A program made the translations under genes and the position numbers. From NCBI RefSeq assembly GCF_001884735.1, contig NZ_MJAP01000012.1:124001-188000 (forward strand): a stretch of 64,000 nt of DNA, read 5' to 3'. The notes below the pieces were generated by a model. The model had not been told where the DNA came from. It searched no databases and saw nothing but the letters and a program-made list of their open reading frames with translations. Of the stretch, positions 17,597 to 26,101 are shown one piece after another. This stretch comes from Natronohydrobacter thiooxidans. GTDB lineage: Bacteria; Pseudomonadota; Alphaproteobacteria; Rhodobacterales; Rhodobacteraceae. The stretch's first letter is position 1; every line of letters starts with the position of its first letter.

Positions 17597-18493
17597 ATGG
17601 CAATTCTCATCCAGCAAGATACCCGCATAATCGTGCAAGGCATGTCCGGTCGCATCGGCAAGTTCCATGCCGAGGACATGATCGCGAATGGCACCAATGT
17701 CGTGGGTGGTGTAACTCCCGGTCGCGGGGGCGAAACGGTCCTTGGCAAGCCCATCTTCAACACCGTCGCCGAAGCCGTGGACGCGACCGGCGCGGAAGCC
17801 TCGCTTGTTTTCGTTCCGCCAGTCGGTGCCGCAGACGCGATCATGGAATGTGCCGAAGCGGGGCTGAAATTCGCAGTCTGCGTGACCGACGGTATCCCGT
17901 CGCAGGACATGATGAAGGTCAAGCGCTTCCTGCGCCGCTTTCCCGAGGCACGCAAGATGCGCTTCATCGGCCCGAATTGCGCGGGCGTCATTTCGCCCGG
18001 TATCGGGTTCATGGGCATCATGCCGCCGCATATCTACCTGCCCGGTCGGGTGGGGATCGTTGGCCGCTCGGGCACGCTGGGCTATGAGGCCGCATCCCAG
18101 ATGAAGGCGCTTGGCATTGGCGTGTCCACCTCGGTCGGCATTGGCGGCGATCCGATCAATGGCTCCAGCTTCCGCGATATTCTGGAATTGTTCGAGAATG
18201 ACCCCGAGACGGATGCCGTGATGATGATCGGCGAAATCGGCGGCCCGCAAGAGGCCGAAGCCGCCGCCTATGCGCGCGATCACATGACCAAGCCGGTTGT
18301 GGCCTATATCGCGGGGCTGTCTGCGCCGAAGGGGCGCAAGATGGGGCATGCGGGGGCGATCATCTCGGCCTTTGGCGAATCGGCGCAGGAGAAGGTGGAA
18401 ATCCTGTCCGCAGCCGGGATCACGGTTGCCCCGACACCTTCGGCCATGGGCGAAACCATTGCCCGCGTCCTGGGTGTGAAAGCCGCCGCATGA
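17597..18493 (+). CDS. mtkB: malate-CoA ligase (malate thiokinase) alpha subunit
   Basis: The 298-residue alpha subunit carries an N-terminal CoA-binding Rossmann domain (VQGMSGRIGKFH, about 13-24), the GPNCAGVISPG loop, and the active-site histidine His251 in KMGHAGAIISAFG, which is phosphorylated during catalysis in this family. The ribosome binding site is AAGGAG. It is 12 bp downstream of mtkA, and its stop overlaps the meh start as ATGA. The pair activates malate for cleavage by the adjacent malyl-CoA lyase. Confidence 0.9.
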   Translation: MAILIQQDTRIIVQGMSGRIGKFHAEDMIANGTNVVGGVTPGRGGETVLGKPIFNTVAEAVDATGAEASLVFVPPVGAADAIMECAEAGLKFAVCVTDGIPSQDMMKVKRFLRRFPEARKMRFIGPNCAGVISPGIGFMGIMPPHIYLPGRVGIVGRSGTLGYEAASQMKALGIGVSTSVGIGGDPINGSSFRDILELFENDPETDAVMMIGEIGGPQEAEAAAYARDHMTKPVVAYIAGLSAPKGRKMGHAGAIISAFGESAQEKVEILSAAGITVAPTPSAMGETIARVLGVKAAA

Positions 18494-19374
18494 GCAAAAC
18501 GGAAGCACCGATGCAGGGCGAGGCCGCAACCCCGGAACAGGCGCAAGCCTGGGTCGGGCGGGTGGAGACCCGCACCGGCGCGGTGAGCCCGGAACTGGCG
18601 GGCATGGTCATGGGGGCGCTGGGGCATCCGGCGGCCCCGCAACCGCCTATCCACACCGGGGCTGTGCTGCCGGTGCTGTGGCATTGGGTGGCCTTTCCCG
18701 AATTCGTGCCGATTTCCGGGATCGCGACGGACGGGCATCCCAAGCTCGGGGGGTTCCTGCCCCCCCTGCCCTTCAACCGGCGCATGTGGGCGGGGGGGAA
18801 ACTCTCGTTCAAGGGCCGGTTTGCGGTGGGCGAGGCGATCACCAAACGTTCGGAAATCCTGAGTGTCGATTTCAAGACCGGCCATACCGGCGACATGGCC
18901 TTCGTGCGCGTGGGGCATGACCTGCGTGGCGAGGGCGGCGCGCAGATCCGTGAAGAGCAGGATATCGTCTACTTGCCGATCCCCGACAGTTTCCGCGCCC
19001 CCCGCGCGATTCCGGCCCCGGAAACGCCGATTTTCTCGGAGATCGTCGAGGTCGGCCCGGTCCGGCTGTTCCGCTATTCCGCTGCGACCTATAACGCGCA
19101 TCGCATCCATTATGACCGCGACTATGCGACCGGGGCCGAACGCTACCCCGGTCTGGTGGTGCATGGCCCGATGCAGGCGACGCTTGTGATGGAAGCCGCC
19201 ATGCGCCACACCGGGGCCACGCCCGCGCGCTTCAGCTTCCGGGGCGTGCACCCGATGTTTGACGGCCATCTTTACCTGCAGGCGGAACCGGACGGACCCA
19301 CTGCCCTGCGGCTCTGCACAGTGGCGCCGGAGGGCCACCAGGGTCTGCAGGCCCGCTTCGACTGGGAGGAGTGA
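18490..19374 (+). CDS. meh: mesaconyl-C4-CoA (3-methylfumaryl-CoA) hydratase
   Basis: The 294-residue protein has two hot-dog-type domains. The N-terminal one resembles the FAS1/HTD2 dehydratase domain (LPVLWHWVAFPEF, GFLPPLPFNRRMWAGG). The C-terminal one carries the hydratase motif NAHRIHYDRDYA, with the Asp/His pair used for hydration, then YPGLVVHGPMQATLV. This is the type of the hydratase that converts mesaconyl-C4-CoA to (S)-citramalyl-CoA in the 3-hydroxypropionate bicycle. Direct linkage to an Mct homologue (4 bp downstream) and a CitE-type lyase in the same operon strongly supports this. Itaconyl-CoA hydratase is a possible alternative. Confidence 0.8.
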   Translation: MSKTEAPMQGEAATPEQAQAWVGRVETRTGAVSPELAGMVMGALGHPAAPQPPIHTGAVLPVLWHWVAFPEFVPISGIATDGHPKLGGFLPPLPFNRRMWAGGKLSFKGRFAVGEAITKRSEILSVDFKTGHTGDMAFVRVGHDLRGEGGAQIREEQDIVYLPIPDSFRAPRAIPAPETPIFSEIVEVGPVRLFRYSAATYNAHRIHYDRDYATGAERYPGLVVHGPMQATLVMEAAMRHTGATPARFSFRGVHPMFDGHLYLQAEPDGPTALRLCTVAPEGHQGLQARFDWEE

Positions 19375-19378
19375 TGCA

Positions 19379-20623
19379 ATGGGTGTTCTGAACGGCATGC
19401 GCGTGATCGAAGGTTCGGCTTTCGTGGCGATTCCGCTGGCGGGCATGACGCTGGCGCAGATGGGCGCAGAGGTGATCCGCTTCGACCGGATCGAGGGCGG
19501 GCTGGATGCCGCGCGCTGGCCTGTCACCGAGACCGGGCAAAGCCTGTTCTGGGCCGGGCTGAACAAGGGCAAGAAATCCGTCGCTGTGGACATGAAATCG
19601 CCCCGAGGGCGCGAGTTGATCACCCGGATCGTCACCGCGCCGGGCGATGATGCGGGGTTGTTCCTGACCAATCTGCGGGTGCGGGGCTGGATGGATCACG
19701 AAACCCTGTCGCGCCATCGCGACGATCTGGTGATGGTCGCACTTCTGGGAGACCGGCATGGGCGGGCTGCCGTGGATTACTCGGTCAACCCCGCGCTTGG
19801 CTTTCCTGACGCGACCGGCCCCGAAGGATCCGCCGAGCCCGTGGCCCATGTCCTGCCCGCATGGGACTGCATCGCGGGCAATATGGCGGTGACGGCCCTT
19901 CTGGCCGCCGAACGCCACCGGCTGCGCACAGGACAGGGACAGGAAGTGCTCTTCTCGCTGAAAGACGCCGCGAGCGCGATGCTGGGCAATCTGGGGATCA
20001 TCGGCGAAGTCACGATCAACGGGACCGACCGCCCCAAATCCGGCAATGCGCTTTATGGCGGTTACGGGCAGGATTTCATCTGTGCCGATGGCAATCGCGT
20101 CATGGTGATCGGGCTGACCGAGCGGCAATGGCGCGGGCTGATCAAGGCCACAGGCATGGTGGACGCCATCGCCGCACTTGAGGTCCGGCTGAATGAGAGC
20201 CTTGAGCATGAAGGCGCGCGCTTTCGCCATCGCGCCGCGATTACAGAACTGCTTGCGCCCTTCTTCGCACAGCGCCGCGTTGCGGATTTCGCCAAAGCCT
20301 TCGATACAGGCGGGGTCACATGGTCGCAATTCCGCAGCTTCGCCCGCGCCGTGCATGAAGACCCGGATCTGTCAACCGAAAACCCGATGTTCCATATGCT
20401 CGAACAACCCGGCATCGGCACCTATCCCACCCCGGCCTCGCCACTCAGTTTCTCGGAAATTGCGCGCCAGGCCCCACAACCCGCCCCGCAACTCGGGGCG
20501 CATACGGAAGAAGTGCTGGCCGATGTGGCGGGATTGTCCTCGGGCGAAATCGGGCAGCTTTTTGACGCGGGCGTGGTGACCGGGCCGCGCGTGAGCGGCG
20601 TTTTCTCTAGCGCTGCTGAATAG
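19379..20623 (+). CDS. mct: mesaconyl-CoA C1-C4 CoA transferase (2-methylfumaryl-CoA isomerase)
   Basis: This 414-residue family III (CaiB/BaiF) CoA transferase starts at ATG 19379 after GGAGGAG. It closely follows the remembered Chloroflexus Mct sequence: EGSAFVA-PL-GMTLAQ, RWPVT then SLFWAGLNKGK, HVLPAWD (family catalytic Asp163), ENPMFHMLEQPGIG and LGAHTEE near the C-terminus. Mct moves CoA intramolecularly from the C1 to the C4 carboxyl of mesaconate, giving the substrate of the preceding hydratase. Together the two lead from mesaconyl-C1-CoA, an ethylmalonyl-CoA-pathway intermediate, to citramalyl-CoA. It is the last gene before a Pho box. Confidence 0.87.
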   Translation: MGVLNGMRVIEGSAFVAIPLAGMTLAQMGAEVIRFDRIEGGLDAARWPVTETGQSLFWAGLNKGKKSVAVDMKSPRGRELITRIVTAPGDDAGLFLTNLRVRGWMDHETLSRHRDDLVMVALLGDRHGRAAVDYSVNPALGFPDATGPEGSAEPVAHVLPAWDCIAGNMAVTALLAAERHRLRTGQGQEVLFSLKDAASAMLGNLGIIGEVTINGTDRPKSGNALYGGYGQDFICADGNRVMVIGLTERQWRGLIKATGMVDAIAALEVRLNESLEHEGARFRHRAAITELLAPFFAQRRVADFAKAFDTGGVTWSQFRSFARAVHEDPDLSTENPMFHMLEQPGIGTYPTPASPLSFSEIARQAPQPAPQLGAHTEEVLADVAGLSSGEIGQLFDAGVVTGPRVSGVFSSAAE

Positions 20624-20679
20624 GTTTCTCGCGCGATCCGGCGCGCAGGGATGCAGCATTTCTGGCTCTGAAATCCGAT

Positions 20680-20697
20680 CTGTCATATTACTGTCAT
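20680..20697 (+). promoter_or_regulatory. Pho box upstream of phoU-phoB
   Basis: Two perfect CTGTCAT repeats are spaced 11 bp apart (CTGTCAT-ATTA-CTGTCAT), matching the PhoB-binding consensus. The site is 40 bp before the phoU start, so the operon should be induced by its own product PhoB under phosphate limitation. Confidence 0.85.
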
Positions 20698-20737
20698 ATC
20701 TGAACGGTATCGGTGCGTTGCAACAAGGACAGAGCCC

Positions 20738-21445
20738 ATGAAACCACATACGCTTTCCGCCTTTGACCGTGATCTGGATGCCATCCGCCTTGCCGTGCTG
20801 ACGATGGGCGGGCAGGTGGAAACCGCGATTCTCAATGCGGCGCGCGCGCTGGACACCCGCGACGAGGATCTGGCCGCGCAGGTGGTTCAGGGTGACAAAT
20901 CCATCGACGCGGCCGAAGAAGACATCAATTCGCAGGTGGTGCGGCTGCTCGCGCTGCGCCAGCCGCAAGCCGACGATCTGCGCGCCGCTGTGGCCGTCAT
21001 GAAAATGGCGGGCGAACTGGAACGGTTGGGTGATTACGCCAAGAACATGGCCAAGCGCGTGCCGGTGCTGATCCAGTCACCGGTGATCGACGGCGCGGAT
21101 CGCGCGCTGCGCAGGCAGGCCCGGATGGTGGGCCAGATGCTGAAAGACATGCTCGACGCCTATGCGCGCATGGATACCGAGCTCGCGCGCGATGTCATCA
21201 CCCGCGATATCGAAGTCGATGACATGACCAATGCGCTGTTTCGCGAATTCATCACCCATATGATGGAAGACCCGCGCAATATCACGCCTTGCCTGCATTA
21301 CATCTTCATCGCCAAGAATATCGAACGCATGGGCGATCTGGTGACGCATGGGGCGGAGCATGTGATCTTCGTGGCCGAAGGCAAACAGGCCGAGGCGCGT
21401 GAGAAAGGCCATTCGACCGCGACCATCGCAGCCCCACAAGAGTAA
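20738..21445 (+). CDS. phoU: phosphate-signalling regulator PhoU
   Basis: The 235-residue all-helical protein has the two PhoU repeats with their metal-binding motifs: GELERLGDYAKNMA (about residues 88-101) and NIERMGDLVTHGAEH in the C-terminal half. PhoU links the Pst phosphate transporter to PhoR and represses the Pho response when phosphate is plentiful. It is co-transcribed with phoB through a TAATG overlap and lies under a Pho box. pstSCAB and phoR are not in the window, although in many bacteria phoU ends the pst operon. Confidence 0.95.
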   Translation: MKPHTLSAFDRDLDAIRLAVLTMGGQVETAILNAARALDTRDEDLAAQVVQGDKSIDAAEEDINSQVVRLLALRQPQADDLRAAVAVMKMAGELERLGDYAKNMAKRVPVLIQSPVIDGADRALRRQARMVGQMLKDMLDAYARMDTELARDVITRDIEVDDMTNALFREFITHMMEDPRNITPCLHYIFIAKNIERMGDLVTHGAEHVIFVAEGKQAEAREKGHSTATIAAPQE

Positions 21446-22146
21446 TGCTGGACATGAGCGACAACGACCGGCCCCTGGTGCTGATCGTCGATGACGAGCC
21501 GGCACAGCTTGCGCTCCTGAGCTATAACCTGAAAGCCGCCGGTTTTCGGATCGCCACAGCCAAGGACGGCGAAGAAGCCGTGCTGGCGGTTGCGGAACAA
21601 GGCCCCGATATCGTGCTGCTGGACTGGATGCTGCCGCGCCTTTCCGGGCTGGAAGCCTGCCGTCAGATCAAGGCAAGCCCCGCCGGGCGCGAGGCGGCGA
21701 TCATCATGGTATCGGCCCGATCCGAGGAAACCGACCGCGTGCGCGGTCTGGATACGGGCGCAGATGACTATATCGTCAAACCCTATTCCGTGGCCGAACT
21801 GATCGCGCGCGTGCGTGCCAACCTGCGCAGGCTGCGCCCCACGGTCGCCGGGCAGGTGCTGGAACATGACGATATCAGGCTTGACACCGACAGCTACCGT
21901 GTCACCCGCGCGGGCCATAGCCTGCATCTGGGGCCGACGGAGTTTCGCCTGCTGGGGGCCTTCATGGAGCGCCCCGGCAAGGTCTGGACGCGCGAGGCGC
22001 TGCTTGATCGCGTCTGGGGGCGCGATATCTATATCGATACCCGCACGGTGGATGTGCATGTGGGCAGGTTGCGCAAGGCACTTTGCGCGCAGGGGGGTGA
22101 CGATCCGATCCGCACAGTGCGCGGCGCGGGCTATGCGATGGGCTGA
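21445..22146 (+). CDS. phoB: phosphate-response regulator PhoB
   Basis: The 233-residue OmpR/PhoB-type regulator has an N-terminal receiver (LIVDDEP acidic pair, phosphoacceptor Asp60 in LLDWMLPR, Lys in IVKPYS). Its C-terminal winged helix ends with the typical VDVHVGRLRKAL and IRTVRGAGYAMG. The start overlaps the phoU stop (TAATG); an in-frame ATG nine bases on is a possible alternative. It would activate Pho-regulon promoters, including the box upstream of phoU. No phoR kinase gene is adjacent. Confidence 0.92.
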   Translation: MLDMSDNDRPLVLIVDDEPAQLALLSYNLKAAGFRIATAKDGEEAVLAVAEQGPDIVLLDWMLPRLSGLEACRQIKASPAGREAAIIMVSARSEETDRVRGLDTGADDYIVKPYSVAELIARVRANLRRLRPTVAGQVLEHDDIRLDTDSYRVTRAGHSLHLGPTEFRLLGAFMERPGKVWTREALLDRVWGRDIYIDTRTVDVHVGRLRKALCAQGGDDPIRTVRGAGYAMG

Positions 22147-22149
22147 CGC

Positions 22150-23301
22150 TCAGGCCGCATCGGGAAATACCTGTGGCCGCGCCTCTTGCGCAAAAGCCTG
22201 CAGCAGATGCGCGGTCGTATCCAGCGCTTTGCGGATGGCCACATCCATGTCCAGATAGGCATAGGTGCCCAGCCGCCCCAGAAAGGTAACGCCCCCGGTC
22301 TGCCGGGCCAGCGCCTGATAGCGCGCCAGCAGGCTCTGGTCGTCCAGAAGTCGGATCGGGTAATAGGGAATATCCCCCGGCCCTGCCTGTGCGCTGTATT
22401 CCCGCGTGATCACTGACTTTGTGAAGCGGTCCATCTCCCATGGCGCGAAATACATATGCTCGGTGATCCGCGTGAAGCGCACGCATTCGTCGCAGTAGTT
22501 CATGACCGAAGTGCCCTGATAGGGCGCCGCCACCCGCTCATGCTCGAATCGCAGCGTGCGGTAGCCCAGCCGCCCGAATCTGTGCCCGAAATAGCGGTCC
22601 AGCGGTCCGGTATAGACCTGATGATCGAACTGGCCCGCAACGGTTTCGGCTGCCGTGTTCAGCCGCAGGTCTATCCGCGGATGGGCAAGGATCGCCTGCA
22701 CCATCGCGGTATAGCCCTCGCGCGGAATGCCCTGAAAGTGATGCGCGAAGTAATTGTCGTCATAGGAAAAGCGCAGCGGCAAGCGTTTGAGGATCGCGGC
22801 AGGCAGGCGCGTAGGTTCCACCCCCCATTGCTTGCGCGTGTATCCCTGAAAGAACGCCTCATAGAGCGCGCGGCCCATGAGGCGCAGGCCCTGATCCTCG
22901 GAGGAGACGGGTTCGCCCCCCTCACTCTGTGCTGTGATGAAATCGCGCGCTTCCGCCGGGCGCAACGCCGCGCCGAAGAACTGGTTGATCGTGTGCAGGT
23001 TGACCGGCAGCGTATAGACCTGCCCCGCGACCTGCGCTTTCACCTGATGGCGATAGGGCATCATCACGGCAAAACGGGTCACATAGTCCCAGACCTGCGC
23101 ATCATCGGTGTGAAAGATATGGGGCCCGTAGTGATGCAGCATCACCCCGGTCTGGGGGTCGCGCGCCGTGTGGCAGTTTCCGGCCACATGGTCACGCTCT
23201 TCGATGATGGTCACGCGATGCCCGGCTTCTGCCAGCCCGCGCGCCACCACCGCACCGCTGAGCCCGGCGCCGGTGACAAGAATCGATTTCGGTGCAGGCA
23301 T
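22150..23301 (-). CDS. glf: UDP-galactopyranose mutase
   Basis: The 383-residue flavoprotein has an N-terminal FAD-binding motif (VTGAGLSGAVVARGLAE), followed by HYGPHIFHTDD, LPVNLHTINQFFG, GYTRKQWGVEPTRLP and, near the C-terminus, FLGRLGTYAYLDMD. These are diagnostic of Glf, which interconverts UDP-galactopyranose and UDP-galactofuranose for cell-surface glycans. The gene is convergent with phoB, only 3 bp separating the stops, and stands alone without glycosyltransferases. Confidence 0.93.
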   Translation of the reverse strand: MPAPKSILVTGAGLSGAVVARGLAEAGHRVTIIEERDHVAGNCHTARDPQTGVMLHHYGPHIFHTDDAQVWDYVTRFAVMMPYRHQVKAQVAGQVYTLPVNLHTINQFFGAALRPAEARDFITAQSEGGEPVSSEDQGLRLMGRALYEAFFQGYTRKQWGVEPTRLPAAILKRLPLRFSYDDNYFAHHFQGIPREGYTAMVQAILAHPRIDLRLNTAAETVAGQFDHQVYTGPLDRYFGHRFGRLGYRTLRFEHERVAAPYQGTSVMNYCDECVRFTRITEHMYFAPWEMDRFTKSVITREYSAQAGPGDIPYYPIRLLDDQSLLARYQALARQTGGVTFLGRLGTYAYLDMDVAIRKALDTTAHLLQAFAQEARPQVFPDAA

Positions 23302-23389
23302 GCGCGCGTCCCTTACAGCGATCCGGTGCCGCCCTTGCCGGGCACAGCGGCGCAGAACTGTGCTTCTGCACTGTTCTCGATCCTGCTGA

Positions 23390-23412
23390 ATTAACCTTAC
23401 GGTCTGGTTAAT
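23390..23412. promoter_or_regulatory. inverted repeat between glf and the ROK regulator
   Basis: Arms ATTAACC and GGTTAAT are separated by 9 bp, about 90 bp upstream of glf and 43 bp beyond the ROK-gene stop. It may be an operator for glf; the regulator is unknown. Confidence 0.35.
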
Positions 23413-23454
23413 GCCGATGCATCAGAGGCGTATTTTTGTGTCGGCCGGCTGCGC

Positions 23455-24771
23455 TCAGGCCGCGCCGCTGCGCAGCGCACCGACGCCCAAGCGCTCTTCG
23501 GTGACCTGCCCCAGGGCTAGCGCGACGGCCCCCTGCGCCCAGACCAGATCGCCCCAGGCATGGATCTCGACCTTGGTCGGGACGCGGGCGCCGGTCAGGG
23601 TCATGGCCTGCATCTCGGCCAGCACCTCGCGCGCATAGAGGTAATCATACTGCATGCGCCCTCCCGAAAGGATGATTACTTCCGGGTCGAACATCTGCGC
23701 CACATTCGACAGGCCAAGCGCCAGATAGCGCCCGGCGCGGCGAAAGATCGACAGCGCCGCCTCATTGCCGCGCCGCGCCTCGGCGAACAGTTCTTCCAGC
23801 AGCGCGAGGGGGCTTTCCGAGAAACTTGCATGCTGGTCCAGCGCTGTCGCGGCTTCGCGCGCCAGCGCATAATCCGCGACATAGGCTTCCAGACAGCCGC
23901 GCTTGCCGCAGCGGCAGAGCGCGCCATCCAGTTGCACCTTGGTGTGGCCCAGTTCCATCCCCATGCCGCGTGCACCACGGTAAAGCTGATTGAACAGGAC
24001 CAGCCCCATGCCCACACCATGTTCGATCGTGACCACCGCGAAATCCGACGTGCCGCGCCCGCCGCCGAACCACAGTTCCGCGAGCGTCAGCAGATTGGCG
24101 TCATTGTCCAGATAGGCGGGGATCCCCAGGGCGGTCTCGAATTGCGCGCTCAGGGCTGTGGCGGGCGCGTCCAGCATCGGCGACCATGGAACATTGCCGG
24201 TGGTATAATCCACCATCCCCGCCATGCCGATCCCGATGCAACTGATATCGCTGCGGGTCATGCCGTGTTTGGTCAGCAACTGATCGACCAGACTGCGCGC
24301 TTCGGCGATCAGCACGGCGGCGCTCTTGCGATGCGGGCGCGTGGGCAGGCTCAGTTCCGTCAGACGCTGGCCCGCGAAATCGCTCAGCACCGCCGTGTGG
24401 CGCAGGTCGCCCAGTTTCATGCCGATGACATGAGAGGTTTCCGCCGCGACCTGCAGGCTGACCGGGGGGCGTCCGCGCCCGGAGCGCGGACTGTCGGCCT
24501 CGGGGCTTTCAACCTCGGCGGTTTCGCGCAGGAATCCTTCGGTGATCAGCTCGCCCGTCACCGCGCTGACCGATGCGGCGCTGACCCCCAGCGCCCGCGC
24601 CATTTCGGCCCGCGTTGTGCTGCCCTGTGCGCGCACATATTCGAAAAGCGTCTGGCGGAGCGGGCGCTGCAGGGCAGCGGGCATATGCGCGACATCGCGC
24701 AGCAACGGCCCGCAGCCCGCCAGCATGCGGTCCGGCCCCTGCCCGGCACGATAGCTATCCAGCGCGGTCAC
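23455..24771 (-). CDS. ROK-family repressor of the xylose operon (XylR-like)
   Basis: The 438-residue protein starts with GTG at 24771 after a G-rich ribosome binding site. It has an N-terminal winged HTH (about residues 38-80: TTRAEMARALGVSAASVSAV) and a ROK sugar-kinase-like domain with VIGMKLGD, YLDNDANLLTLAE and EHGVGMGLV. The zinc-binding loop CRCGKRGCLE is also present. Such proteins repress xylose genes and release DNA on binding sugar. It is divergent from xylFHGBA, separated by 210 bp containing the xylF promoter, so xylose-responsive repression is the natural reading. Confidence 0.88.
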   Translation of the reverse strand: MTALDSYRAGQGPDRMLAGCGPLLRDVAHMPAALQRPLRQTLFEYVRAQGSTTRAEMARALGVSAASVSAVTGELITEGFLRETAEVESPEADSPRSGRGRPPVSLQVAAETSHVIGMKLGDLRHTAVLSDFAGQRLTELSLPTRPHRKSAAVLIAEARSLVDQLLTKHGMTRSDISCIGIGMAGMVDYTTGNVPWSPMLDAPATALSAQFETALGIPAYLDNDANLLTLAELWFGGGRGTSDFAVVTIEHGVGMGLVLFNQLYRGARGMGMELGHTKVQLDGALCRCGKRGCLEAYVADYALAREAATALDQHASFSESPLALLEELFAEARRGNEAALSIFRRAGRYLALGLSNVAQMFDPEVIILSGGRMQYDYLYAREVLAEMQAMTLTGARVPTKVEIHAWGDLVWAQGAVALALGQVTEERLGVGALRSGAA

Positions 24772-24901
24772 CCTGCCCCCCTTCTGCGATTAAATTCGTC
24801 GGCCAAACTAATAAAGCTGCGAAACTCACAATATGTCCAGAGAATTCTCATGCCGCACCTGCGAAATGGCCAATAAAACGCGAATGCCGCGTAAATTTAA
24901 T

Positions 24902-24929
24902 TTGACAGCCGAAAAATATATGGCATGAT
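24902..24929 (+). promoter_or_regulatory. sigma70-type promoter of xylF
   Basis: A perfect -35 TTGACA at 24902-24907 is followed after 16 bp by CATGAT (24924-24929). An ATTAAATT motif at 24789-24796 and its inverse AATTTAAT overlapping the sequence just before the -35 may be operator halves for the ROK repressor. Confidence 0.6.
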
Positions 24930-24981
24930 CTGTGCATCTGACCACCAAAGAGTCGGTCCGATCATGTTCAGGGAGGAATAC

Positions 24982-26007
24982 ATGAACAGAATTCTGAGCG
25001 CGGCAATCGCCGCGACGATTGGCTTTAGCTCGGCAGCCTGGGCGGATTCGCTGACCATCGGCGTCAGCTGGTCGAATTTCCAGGAAGAGCGCTGGCAGAC
25101 CGACGAAGCCGCGATCCGTGCAGCCCTTGACGCTGCAGGCGCGACCTATGTTTCGGCTGACGCGCAATCCTCGTCATCCAAGCAGTTGTCGGACATTGAA
25201 AGCCTGATCGCACAGGGCGTTGACGCTCTGATCGTTCTGGCGCAGGACGCCGCCGCAATCGGTCCGGCTGTGCAGGCCGCTGCGGATGAAGGCATCCCTG
25301 TTGTCGCCTATGACCGCCTGATCGAGGACAGCCGCGCCTTTTATCTGACCTTCGACAATGTGGAAGTCGGTCGCATGCAGGCTCGCGCCGTGCTCGAAGC
25401 GGCACCGAGCGGAAATTATGTCATGATCAAGGGCTCGCCCACCGACCCGAACGCGGATTTCCTGCGCGGTGGTCAGCAGGAAGTGCTGCAGGCCGCGATT
25501 GACGCAGGAGATATCGTGATCGTCGGCGAAGCCTATACCGATGGCTGGTTGCCCGCGAACGCGCAACGCAACATGGAGCAGATCCTGACCGCGCAGGACA
25601 ATAATGTGGATGCGGTTGTGGCCTCGAATGACGGCACCGCTGGCGGCGCCGTCGCGGCGCTGACCGCGCAGGGCATGCAGGGGATCCCGGTTTCGGGTCA
25701 GGATGGCGACCATGCCGCACTGAACCGTATCGCACTTGGCACCCAGACCGTCAGCGTCTGGAAAGACGCGCGCGATCTGGGCCGCGCGGCCGGTGAGATT
25801 GCTGTCGCGCTCGCAGGTGGCACCGAGATGGCCGATATCGAGGGCGCAGAGATGTGGACCTCGCCCGCGGGCACCGAGATGGTGTCGATGTTCCTTGAGC
25901 CCGTTCCGATCACCGCCGACAACCTGTCGCTGGTCGTCGATGCGGGCTGGATCAGCCAGGAAGCGCTCTGCCAGGGCGTGAGCGCAGGCCCGGCACCCTG
26001 CAACTGA
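24982..26007 (+). CDS. xylF: D-xylose ABC transporter substrate-binding protein
   Basis: The 341-residue protein starts at ATG 24982 after GGGAGG and has a Sec signal peptide ending AAWA before DSLTIG. The mature sequence tracks E. coli XylF: WQTDEAAIRAAL, VVAYDRLIEDS, YLTFDNVEVG, GSPTDPNADFLR, DGWLPANAQRNME, VVASNDGTAGGAVAAL and SGQDGDHAALNRI. It captures xylose in the periplasm for the XylH/XylG importer. A terminator-like hairpin after the stop would let this gene be expressed above the downstream ones. Confidence 0.95.
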   Translation: MNRILSAAIAATIGFSSAAWADSLTIGVSWSNFQEERWQTDEAAIRAALDAAGATYVSADAQSSSSKQLSDIESLIAQGVDALIVLAQDAAAIGPAVQAAADEGIPVVAYDRLIEDSRAFYLTFDNVEVGRMQARAVLEAAPSGNYVMIKGSPTDPNADFLRGGQQEVLQAAIDAGDIVIVGEAYTDGWLPANAQRNMEQILTAQDNNVDAVVASNDGTAGGAVAALTAQGMQGIPVSGQDGDHAALNRIALGTQTVSVWKDARDLGRAAGEIAVALAGGTEMADIEGAEMWTSPAGTEMVSMFLEPVPITADNLSLVVDAGWISQEALCQGVSAGPAPCN

Positions 26008-26024
26008 TCCGACGTGACTGAACC

Positions 26025-26057
26025 GGGGCGCGCGGCCTGACGCCGCCGCCCCTTTTT
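26025..26057 (+). terminator. attenuator-like hairpin between xylF and xylH
   Basis: GGGGCG and CGCCCC pair around an inner GGC/GCC stem and are followed by five T. It lies 18 bp after the xylF stop and 45 bp before xylH. It is probably a partial terminator or a 3' stabiliser of xylF mRNA, a common way to make excess binding protein. Confidence 0.65.
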
Positions 26058-26101
26058 CCGCATCCCGATGCAACCCGGCCCTTACTGGCAGGACAGATCC
26101 C

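Noticed and set aside
15440..18529. A reverse-strand open frame of 1029 codons opposite mcl-mtkA-mtkB.
   Set aside because: It mirrors three well-identified genes, is full of His/Arg/Gln low-complexity sequence, and reflects third-position GC bias in the real genes.
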